Positions 11,101 to 20,099 of a stretch of DNA of 64,000 bases are shown here, piece by piece (position 1 is the stretch's first letter; each line of letters starts with the position of its first letter). Source of the DNA: Mucidula mucida (taxonomy: Eukaryota > Basidiomycota > Agaricomycetes > Agaricales > Physalacriaceae); the NCBI GenBank assembly GCA_015501055.1, contig JADNYV010000189.1:1-64000 (forward strand), written 5' to 3'. A program made the position numbers and the translations under genes. Under the pieces are notes generated by a model. It did not search any database and was not told the origin of the DNA. It worked only from the letters and a program-made list of their open reading frames with translations.

Positions 11101-14100
11101 CCTGTGGATGGTACGCCATTGCGAAGTTTCCTTTGATGCCCAACAGCCGGTACAACTCCTTCATGAAGCGCGAGTGATATTGCGGGCCTTGATTGTGTAT
11201 CATCTGTTGTGGCATCCCATGTATGGGGAAAATGCAATCACGGTAGATGTGGGCCATGCCTTCTGACGTTAGAGTGGTGTGTGTCAGTATGATGCGTAAC
11301 CGCTTTGTGAAGTGGTCTACAAACGTGCTGATTGCATTGTATCCTTCCGATTCCGGCAGCTCTCCAATCATGTCCGTCCCTACTACCTCCCATGGCTTGC
11401 TTGGCACATCAATAGGGTGGAGGGGTGCAGCCAGCTTCGTGCAATGTGACTTTGTGGCCTGGCATTTTTGACACCCTTCCATGTATTCAGGAACGTCTTG
11501 GCTAATTCCAGGCCACCAATAGGTGCGTGTGATCAGCTTGAGGGTCTTGTACCGTCCGGGATGCTCTGCAAGCTGTGCATCGTAATGCATTCCAATAACT
11601 TTTCCCCGCAATTCTTTGTCCTTTGGTATGTAAATATGATCTTTCCATATAATAAGTCCATTTTCCTTCTCTTCCCATCCTTTTTCTTTGTTTTCTAATG
11701 CTTTTTGTATGTATCTGTCTTTGTTTCCTTTTCTTTGTTTGATTTTGTTAAGTAATTTGTCCTCCGGTGTAGCTACTGTATGTAAAGAAAATTGAATTTG
11801 TGATATAAAAAACTCCAGTTTTAGCAAAACAATGTTTTCATTATCTTTTTCCCCCTTCTCAAGGCCTGTCATCCTTGACAAGGCATCAGCTTTTCCCATC
11901 GTCCTGCCTGGCTTATGAATCATCTGTATGTCATATTCCGCCAACTCCGTAACTCATTGTGCCTGCCTCCGGTTCAACTTCTGCGGCTTCCTGAAGTACT
12001 GAAGGTTTTGATGATCGGTGAAAGCCTCCACTGTCACCTTAGCGCCTAGGAGGTATTGCTGCCAGTTGTTGATCGAGTCCATAATAACCATCATCTCTTT
12101 GTCGTAGATCTCATAATTGCGCTCTACTTCGTTCAGCGCACGAGACCGAAAGGCTACTGATCTCCATTTTCCGTCAACAAACTGGGAAAGAACTGCCCCG
12201 TTTGCATAGTTCGAGGAGTCCGCCTCGACTCAAAACTTGCCATCGTCGCGTGGTACAATCAGGACGGGTTCTTCCGTCATCCTTCGTTTCAGCTCCTCAA
12301 ACACCTCATGCTGCTCCATGCCCCAAACCCACTTGCCCTTCCCGGTTAGCAATGTTAATGGCTTCACTACTCCCGCAAATCCTCGAATGAAACATTGGTA
12401 GAAATTGCAGAATCCCAGGAATGACTGTACTTCCTTCTTCTTTGTCGGTTCCTTCCATTCCTTCACTACGGCCACTTTTGCCAGATCCATCTTCACTTCT
12501 CCTCCTCCAACAATCACTCCCAGGTAATCTACTTTGTGTGCCTCAAAACTACATGTCTTGGGTTTTAAATACAGCTTATTTACTCATAATATCTCTAGTA
12601 CCCTTTGTACAATATGTCTGTGCTCCTTGAGAGTGTTTGTAAAGATAAGTATATTGTCCAGGTAAACTATAACATGACCGTCATCAATCAACTCCTTCAG
12701 AATGTGGTTCATGAATGATTGAAACATTGCCGGCGAGTTTGTAAGTCCGAAGAACATGACTGAGGGCTTGAACAGGCCTCGGTTTGTTCTAAACACTGCT
12801 TTCCACTCATCACCTTCTTTGATCCGGATGTTATTGTAACCCCATCGGACATCCATCTTTGTGAAACACTTCGCTCCCTTCAGCTTGTCAATAAGTTCTT
12901 GGATCAACGGTAAGGGGTATCGGTTTTTGATCGTCATGTCATTCAATTTCCGATAATCCTGCACGGGCCGAAGACTTTTGTCCTTCTTTTTGACAAAGAA
13001 GAATGGTGACGCCATGGGTAAGATTGATGGCTGTATGCGTCCCGTGCGTATGTTTTCCTCCAAGAACTCGTCTAATGCCTTCTGCTCAGATGGACTAAGG
13101 GAATAGACCTTGCAGTCAACCGGTTTGGAACCAGGCGTAAGTTCTATCGCGTGATCCCAGGGTCTTCGCTCCGGTAGCTTGTCAAAGTCCGCCTTGCTAA
13201 ATACATCGGAGAATTCCTCAATGTAAGGTGCAGCAGCGGATAAAGGCTGTTGTGATCTCAGCTTTTCACCGCTTTTGCGATAGTTGTCCCAGTCCATCCA
13301 GAACAAACGCTCTCCCTCCTCCAGCTTCTCTTCTACATCTTCTCCTTCGTCTTCTGGCGAGTCATACTCGGGTAGATAGCCGCAACGGTCTGGGCATCAA
13401 TCAAAAGTCAACGTGGATTCCGTCCAGTTGATCGTGGGGTTGTGATATCATAACCAATCTAGCCCCAAAAAGATGCTTGTATTGCCAAGATTGGTGACGG
13501 CCAACTCAATCTTTTCAGTGTGATTACCAATCTTTATCCGGACCTTCCCGGACCTTTACAAAACCTTCAATTGCCCCTCCCTCACTTAGGGTTCCATCCG
13601 CATTATAGACAGGAAGTTTGACCGGTAACTCCTTGATCGGGAGTCCGTTCTTCTCGACGAATTCTTTATTGACGCACGAACCCGTTGCTCCACTGTCAAG
13701 AAGGGCACTCGTTTCCCATTCAGAGCCTGTGTGTACGCTCTCTATGGTTACTCGGAGTTTCATGTCCTGCCCCTTTGTTCCCCGGATGTACTTCCTCGAC
13801 TTTTTTAACTCCGTCACAACTTCCACCACAGCTTCCTTCGTCAATGCTCTGATTGCCATCACCTTCTCTTCTGTCGCTTCTCTCTCTCTTCGCTCCGGCA
13901 TCCATGCTCTCAAAATTCCCACTGCTCTCGGCACTTCATCCTCTCTTAGCTGTTGTGCGATCCACTTGGGTGTATTTGGCTCAAATCTTTCTTTTGCAGG
14001 TTTTGTTGGTGAAGTTGTCGATGATATTTTAGATGTTTCAGTACCCATACTGTAAATAAATTCTACATCTGACAACTCTTCCCTTGGTGACTGCTCCGGC

Positions 14101-14132
14101 AGGACTGCGTCTACTGCGGAAGCTTCGCACAA
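11101..14132 (-). pseudogene. Gypsy pol (left copy): protease, RT, RNase H, partial integrase
   Basis: Minus strand, read from 14132. The protease has ALLDSGATGSCVN (13524-14132). Reverse transcriptase (12584-13306) has [34 protein letters not shown] and [16 protein letters not shown]. Its catalytic box reads YLDN instead of YLDD, so RT is dead. RNase H fragments follow around 11945-12517. Integrase (11101-11944) has the HHCC zinc region (ending GCQKCQATKSH) and TDMIG. The second catalytic Asp segment reads HNQGPQ where the middle copy has HDRGPQ. Coding ends at AYHPQ, where the hAT end begins. Many frameshifts and stops are present. Confidence 0.85.
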
Positions 14133-14204
14133 CCCAATTCTTTGGCCAGCTTCTTCTTCTCCTCGTCATTCATTTCGGTCCATAGACCCCAAATTGTCTG
14201 CGGT

Positions 14205-15025
14205 CGACCCTTCTTGGGACAGAACCTGCTGACATGGCTGTGTTCGCCACAGCTGAAGCAGAGTCCCCTTCAACGTGCATTGTCGATGTCCATCGGCCTG
14301 CCGGCTCCTCCATAGGTAACACCAGTGGCATCTCGTCGTGTGATCGGCGTTGGAGGTGGGTTTGTAGGATTAGCTCTCGATGTAGCCACCTGCGGAGCTT
14401 GAGGCCGGGACTGCATGCCGGACCTCTTGCTCGCCGCCCGCCTTCTCCACAGCTGATTGATCTGAAGGATCTGTGCCTTCCAATCCTTGTACTTCTCTGG
14501 CAACCCGTCTCGGCTACCATAGATCTGATCAATGATCTTCTCGTTGACGTTGGTCTCGAGAAGTCGCACAACAAATGTGTCATCCTTTGAATATTCTGCC
14601 TGAGTGAGCAGAACCTCGAACTTCTGGAAACAATCTTAAGCGGTGTCTTACCCCTGGCGCAACCGCTTGATCTGGTCTTGCGCGTCTCGCGCGAGGTTGG
14701 AATCCACAAATCGCTCCTTCAAATGCTTCTTGAACTCCGTCCAAGAGACTGTCCATTCCTCTTCTTCCTCGTCAAAGTTCTGATCTGTGTAGTTCTGGAC
14801 CCATGCATCAACGTGATCTCCTCGGATGTATGAGAGAACAACATTGATTCTTTCGGAGTCAGATGTGATATTGTTCTTCTTGTCACGGATGTATGTGAAC
14901 ATTGATCGCCACCAGCTCTTGTATTTGGTCTTGTCCCCGTCATAGTCATAAGGCTTGTTGACAAGGGATCGGCCTTTGGGTTTGATATTGATGTGATAAG
15001 CGGGCTCGGGTGCTTTGTTGGACAT
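14205..15025 (-). pseudogene. Gypsy gag (left copy)
   Basis: It starts MSNKAPEPAYHINIKPKGR at 15025. It carries the Gag body (SWTEFKKHLKERFVDSNLA) and ends with a CCHC zinc knuckle, CFSCGEHSHVSRFC, near 14215-14255. The frame is broken by stops where the right copy reads glutamine or arginine: CAA to TAA twice near 14637-14651 and CGA to TGA near 14268. All are C-to-T changes. Gag proteins package the element RNA in virus-like particles. The right copy at 60881 has a different single stop, so the two decayed independently. Confidence 0.85.
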
Positions 15026-15597
15026 GATGAATCGGGGTGATGTGATCAGAGAGTGAAAGGGTGAAAGTGGGGATATGGGTGATGTGGGTTTGGATAAAAC
15101 GGGTGAGGGGATAGAGGTTTGGATGAATAAAGGGGAATTGCCTAGATCTGAAATAGAATCCAGGACTTGGTAGGGTGGGGAATGATGATGTGTATCATAA
15201 GGGGTAAGTAAAGTAGGTAAGTATTATAACTGTCTACGCTATTTTACTGACTACTGACTATGTATCTACGGAGCCCAAGAGCTCATCACAAGTTCGCAAT
15301 TGCCCAGCCAACGTCCCTCGGGGTTGACCCGTAAACAGCGCCCACTGAAGTGCAACTGCCAAAAGTTCGTTCTTGTGAGAGCGGCTACTTCCAGCACCCG
15401 AGGCAGTTATCTCTAACTGTTAGCCGGCACTACTGGAACCAATACACATGTATGGGGACATGCACTAGAATTAGAAATCCGTTAATCTGTAAACAGGAGA
15501 GGAAAAGGGAATAGGGAAACGTGCAATGATCAAACAGCAAAGTGCTAATCGACAATCAGGGATGTGTGGTAGGTGGTAGAAAGTAGTTCCAATCTTC

Positions 15598-16127
15598 TGT
15601 TAGCAACTGACTATAGCCACGTGACTAAACCAGGTACCACAGCAAGAACTAAAGGAGAAAGCATTTGTGTTTATAAGACTAGGCTAGGCCAGGTGTATAA
15701 ACGAGATCGGAACTAAAGTACAGTGATACTATGCTACTGCTTGTATACTAGTAAGTCTGTGTTTGGAACTCCTTGTCCATACGTGTTTCCGCTAGGGTTA
15801 ACTCCACGCCCTTAACCCAGTGTTGTATGCTACTAGTCCGTGAAACCATTAAATACAAGTGGTAACTGCATGTAAGTAATAATATTAAAACAACCATGTG
15901 TGCTACAAGTGTTGGTGGTGTGTATACAATAGGAAGTCCATGAGGTATCGGCATGTATGATGTCGTCCATGTGTTGGGCGTGTGTCCAACATGAGTATGG
16001 CTTTAGCAATAAAAAGGAGTATGATTGGTGACGAAACAGATGATGAAACAGTCCGTTGGTTGATAAGACAAGCCCTCCAATAAGATATGATAAGATTGAA
16101 AATGTGAAAATATGGCGGTTCATAACA
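15598..16127 (-). repeat. Gypsy 5' LTR (left copy)
   Basis: A 530-bp LTR, TG...CA ends on the minus strand, homologous to 59753-60282 with many transition differences. The flanking host sequence (GATGTGTGACA... from 16128) is the mirror of that before the right LTR, so both come from one insertion. The first bases of internal DNA (15582-15597) correspond to the self-priming segment described for the right copy, here with one mismatch. Confidence 0.9.
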
Positions 16128-16203
16128 GATGTGTGACATAAATACACGCTATTAATGAGTTATTGTTGTGGAAGGCAACACAAAGCCACCCGTTACAGAG
16201 AAA

Positions 16204-16833
16204 TTAATCCATTTTTATGTACATCTGCTGCTTCTGGACGTTTGAAACAAGACATGTCTTGGTCTCTTGCCCTTGAAGTTAAGCACAGAAGAAGATAAAT
16301 GTTTGAGTACCGGTATCTGTATTCCAGTAGTGTTTATATCTATTAAAGACTGCTTAAGTGTGGTCTGTAAGAGACATAATGAAAACTTACATAAATCTGT
16401 ATCCACTTGCTTCACAAATCTTGCGGGCCACTTGATATGCCATAAGTGCTGCTTCTACTTGAATTGGAGTGGCATCCTTGGCTGTATCTCCAGCATTACA
16501 GATCTTAGATAGAAGCACCTTAAGTTTATCAACTGCTTCAAACTGGAACATGTCCCTTTTGTGATTTGCAATCACTTGGACTGCTTCTTCCCATGTCATC
16601 TCCGGCAGGGTATCTGCAGGCTTCTCCGGCACTGTGGTCTCAGAGGCAGTACCCAGTGCGCTGTTCTCCTTCAAAGTGCCTGATTTCTTGGCAGTGACAT
16701 GTGTCTTATTATGCTTGCTACATCCAAAACATTTCTTCTTATACGCAAGGTTGGCCTTGTGCGGGAACAAGGACACCAGACCTGTGTATAAGCAGTGGAA
16801 ACATTTCCAAACCTCTATTTCCATTAAAAACAC
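16204..16833 (-). CDS. Unknown Cys-rich protein (left copy)
   Basis: The minus-strand frame begins MFLMEIEVWKCFHC and has two CXXC pairs (CFHC and CFGC, about 25 residues apart) that could bind zinc. These are followed by a Lys/Thr-rich linker and a helical stretch (EEAVQVIANHKRD...VARKICEASGYRF). After YRFM a consensus intron start GTAAGT and a possible end TTTAATAG (about 16338-16389) suggest a second exon running toward 16204. I do not recognise the family. The mirror copy at 59047 has a nonsense codon. It lies between the Gypsy LTR and an AT-rich region. It might be a relic of a mobile element rather than a host gene. Confidence 0.4.
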
Positions 16834-16869
16834 ATTACTGATGTGTTATTATATGTACAGAACATAAAC

Positions 16870-17506
16870 TCCCACCTTTGAACATGTTATCAGACACTCA
16901 GCGGCATATAGTGCAGTTAAGCAGAAATACATGTATTTGACATGGGACTTGGTAACTATTTTGGCTCTACTATGTTATGGGAATTTGTTATGTAATCCGC
17001 CAAATGGGTGAGACTGCCCACAATGTTTCATGTCAACTCCTTGGATAAGACCTGGTCAAATGTTTGGAACATATAACCTCAGAACTGCATGTCTCCTCAT
17101 TAGGCACAAGCTTGCTGCCTTAAACAGGTGGACAAGAGATGGATTTAGACAAAACACCAGTGTGTAGTCATGTCTTATGTAGCTTGACACATTAACTTAA
17201 TGTTATAAATATTCACAAATACTCATACTTATCAAGACTCATCAGTGCATCTATATGCAATAGTTCTGCAAATACTTTGAATCTAGTAATATACACCTGC
17301 TTTACCTTTACCTTTAGTTAACAAGAGTTTTTACTAACATGAATACTTCTTAATATTATACTTTCTACCTCAAATAAGTCAGCTTTCTGCATAAAATGGT
17401 GAATATACTTAAGTATACTGCTCAAGTATACTTGCACTATACTTGAGTATTCACATACTCTAGACTTGTAAATATTTAAGAGTAGAGTCTAGAGTAGAGT
17501 AGAGTA
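16870..17506. other. AT-rich non-coding region with palindromic repeats
   Basis: No gene is supported. 17395-17455 contains several copies of the palindrome AAGTATACTT and near-copies, then repeats of AGAGTAGAGT. The same region in the right arm (58185-58330) received two MITE insertions. The empty sites are seen here around 17290 and 17451. Confidence 0.6.
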
Positions 17507-17683
17507 TGAAGTAGACTATAGAGTTATGAATACTGGTCTTGGGGCAAGAGTTATTCACAAGATGAATATGAATATACTTAAGTATAGGCTTATGTCCATC
17601 TCTAGTGCACACTATCCCGTCCTGCCCCATCTCTCTGGTTATACATTACTAATTTTTACCCCAAGGAGAATTCCATCAATAAA

Positions 17684-18138
17684 GTGCTTGAACAGCATCT
17701 TGTCCTTTTAAAGTCATGCCCTCTTGATGTAGAGCTGTCCTTGGGGATGGGCCTGTACTCCAACAAGGCCATAGAGGCTGTGATTAATGCGGTCTCCGGG
17801 CATTCTATCCAGTTGCAAGACCTGGAGTTCCGCAGAGGGCGATTCAAGACAGAATGCTTTTTTGAGATGCTCTCCAAGGCCGACCTGAGGCTTTTGAGAT
17901 GTCTCAAGGTGTACAACTCCAGTGATTTCCCGGAATTGAAGGAATACAATATTGTGTCAAAGTTGACGTTGGAGAACTACGTCCAACTTGAGGTGCTGCA
18001 CATCACGTCCAACTCGAGGTGCTGCACATCGCCCACAAGAGCTCGACTTTAGCGGCATTCTTGTTAGATTTGAAGGATCAGGGGCTGGATGTTACCTGGA
18101 GGATAGCTGAGAGACAGGAGATGCAAAGAAGGCCGTAG
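17684..18138 (+). pseudogene. F-box/LRR-type protein fragment
   Basis: The plus-strand frame has LEQHLVLLKSCPLDVELSLG, AVSGHSIQLQDLEF, FFEMLSKADLRLLRCLKV and KLTLENYVQLEVLHI. A frame change near 18000-18050 then leads to FLLDLKDQGLDVTWRIAE, with a stop at 18136-18138. There is an imperfect tandem repeat of about 25 bp at 17979-18028 (ACGTCCAACT(C/T)GAGGTGCTGCACATC), which probably caused the frame change. It is the same family as 349-931. The F-box end is missing and it is not functional. Confidence 0.5.
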
Positions 18139-18178
18139 AAAGCTACCTTTGAGAAGCTATTGTGCTCCGTATGATGTA

Positions 18179-18422
18179 CTGTAGCGTTTTGACCGTAACT
18201 TCACAGCCTGTGACCCATTATGGTCTGAAGTTACAGCGAACAGCTTCACAGACCCTTAAATTGCCTTTTTTGGACAGTTCCGCTTATAGCGGGACCTGAA
18301 ATTTCCTTATTTGGAGGCTCTTGCCTGACCAAAGTGGTCCGTGACCCGTTATGATGTATATATAGCTTCACTTCAAAGACCCCCGTGACCCGTTATGTGA
18401 ATTTGCGGTCGAAACGCTACAG
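18179..18422. mobile_element. TA-target MITE, family A (copy A1)
   Basis: A 244-bp element with ends CTGTAGCGTTTTGACCG and (inverted) CTGTAGCGTTTCGACCG, flanked by TA on both sides. The motif TGACCCGTTATG recurs inside three times with small changes. It is almost identical to 57930-58173 and 58342-58585, which indicates recent mobility. Confidence 0.85.
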
Positions 18423-18861
18423 TATAGTACTTACGCCGGCTGGAACGAATGAAAAGGTCCGACTATGTCACTACGAGGGCGGTTCAACCCAATTCCAATG
18501 AGGAGTGAGGGTGTGCGAGATCATTTTGTCATGCCTAGTCCCCAGAGAGCTCTCAAAAGACACAATAATTTCCTCATGGTATGCAAATGTTGTTGACTGC
18601 CGCCAGTGCGGAGTTGATGATGACAACAATCAAAGATTGACACTTCTTTTTGTTCTTGGAGGAAGACAATGGCATGTTGCTGTCAATTTTTGGAAGGTAC
18701 GACTCACAAGCAAGTGAGCGCCTACTTAGTATAGCCGAGAAGCAAATCTGATGACCACCATTGTTCACCTTCCGAACAATGAGTCAATTACCGAAACTGG
18801 ATACCCCGCTCAGCGCGTGTTTAGGGACGCGACAATGGAGGCAGGTGACGCGCGAGGCGCG

Positions 18862-18868
18862 TATATAA
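18862..18868 (+). promoter_or_regulatory. TATA box of the acidic-protein gene
   Basis: TATATAA lies 57 bp before the proposed ATG at 18925. It is conserved at the mirror position in the right arm (about 57513-57519), so it is a plausible core promoter. Confidence 0.5.
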
Positions 18869-18924
18869 CTGGTGACTGGGACAGGACAACCATCCACCAC
18901 CACTACCACCACTGCACTGTCATC

Positions 18925-19544
18925 ATGACATCGCCTCTCCGAGTTTCATTTGTCGACGAGTGGGTCACTCTAGAGTCCGTTTCCAGCGTCAACCAGGCGG
19001 GTCTGTCAGAGTGGCTGGTGTTCTTCGCTCTCGAAGACGAGGACAATGACGAGTCTTTGGAATACCGTTATGATTGCGAGGATAGCAGCTTTGAGTCCGA
19101 AGCCGAAGAAGAAGAAGTGCCGGATCTGTGGGAGTCGGACGATGAGAGTAGCAGTGACGAGGAAGACTTGGTCGAGTACGTCATTGGTTCTCAAATTAAC
19201 GTTCAAGGGAGCTGATGTAAACTCACAGGACCGACTGGATGTCCGACGAAGAGAATGAGCCTGAGGTTTGGGACGAAGACCCGGCGGATTGCCTCGAATA
19301 TCTCCCTTTTGTTTTTCGATCGAGTTCTAAGCTAGGTCACAACTACTGTAATAAACGAAATAAACACACTGTACATTGCATCATGCCATCCGCGTCAGAG
19401 TCCAGTGTGCAAGTTTCCCACCTACCCCCACCTCCGTCTACGATATCGCGCGGGCGGAGCATTGACGTTGAACAAAATGGTATGTGCGAACGGTTGAAAC
19501 ACGACGTTGACTTGGGTTGGACTTGGAAGGCATCAATGAATTAG
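18925..19544 (+). CDS. Small acidic protein (left copy, altered C-terminus)
   Basis: Starts MTSPLRVSFVDEWVTLESV at 18925. Exon 1 (18925-19175) encodes a mostly acidic protein (ESEAEEEEVPDLWESDDES). A 53-nt GTACGT...CACAG intron (19176-19228) leads to exon 2 with TDWMSDEENEPEVWDEDPAD and CLEYLPFVF. In the right copy the protein ends LPFVFPIEF. Here a small indel after LPFVF shifts the frame, and translation would run on to 19544. No known domain is recognised. The intron and the similarity among three copies support a real gene family. The left copy is probably damaged at its end. Confidence 0.55.
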
Positions 19545-19866
19545 TGGTCGTGAGAATCCCTCAGGCGGGATCTATCAAACTTTATAGAGAGAAAGGTTAG
19601 ACAAGGGAGGAGAGGTAATAATGCGGTGAGGCAGGACAGATAGTCGTGCTGAGGTGCCAGATTCCCACCTTGTGAATGAGATTTTGGAGGTGGGAAGAGC
19701 GTTGGAGGGGGGAGGCGTACTACTCTATAGTTGTCCAAAGAGATGCAGCGAAAGAGGGCGCAACCCATATCCGTGATATGAGTGCGCAGCTTTGGAGAGT
19801 CTGTTCGCCCCGGAGATTTTTTATGATCAAATCTACAAGCTCTGGAGGTAAAATAGACACGTCCAT
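19541..19866 (-). pseudogene. F-box N-terminal fragment (left)
   Basis: The minus strand from 19866 encodes MDVSILPPELVDLIIKNL, then EQTLQSCALISRIW, a clear F-box start. The frame stops at TTIE. A second frame continues with DYLSCLTALLPLLPCLTFLSI and DRSRL, the following part of the family, and ends at 19541. The leucine-rich body and C-terminus are missing. It points against the other F-box genes of this arm. Mirror copy at 56513. Confidence 0.6.
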
Positions 19867-20099
19867 TTATATACTTGGAAGATGAGGATTAGTTAGTATT
19901 AGATGGGATGGTATTGCTGAAACTTACTGAAGTAAGTGGACAACGCTACTGAGTAGTAGTGCTCTGAGGGCTCTAGCAGTCGAAGAAATGTGGTGAATTC
20001 AGAAAGACAGAGTCCTTGAGAACGATCAGGAAATCGGGCACGCGAGACATTTTCTATGGGACCACTGGGGACAAGTTCAAATCTGTCGTACAAGTGCCA

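Larger units (their letters stand above)
7115..16127 (-). mobile_element. Ty3/Gypsy chromovirus, left arm, with nested hAT DNA
   Basis: On the minus strand the element runs from a 5' LTR (15598-16127) through gag and pol to a second LTR (7115-7640). Integrase coding stops abruptly at 11101, where hAT DNA begins. The last ~0.9 kb of pol (C-terminal integrase, chromodomain) is missing. Only the polypurine tract (7641-7651) remains before the 3' LTR. The five bases outside the two LTRs differ, so the element was rearranged after insertion or the 3' LTR belongs to another copy. It shares its insertion site with the right-arm element at 59753. Confidence 0.85.
17507..18505. other. Left-arm-only block of about 1 kb
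   Basis: The right arm passes directly from the AGAGTAGAGTA repeat to the TGAGGGTGTGCGAG segment (57880-57895). The left arm has ~1 kb between them. The block holds an F-box/LRR fragment and one MITE. It is either a left insertion or a right deletion. The right junction sits in short repeats, which favours deletion. Confidence 0.65.

Noticed and set aside
13618..14055. Long plus-strand frame at the Gypsy protease
   Set aside because: Antisense shadow of gag-pol; similar shadows occur at 30576 and 61851 in the other copies.
7115..16127. Target-site duplication around the left Gypsy element
   Set aside because: Outer flanks are AGCAC-like and ACATC-like when read on the minus strand; they do not match.
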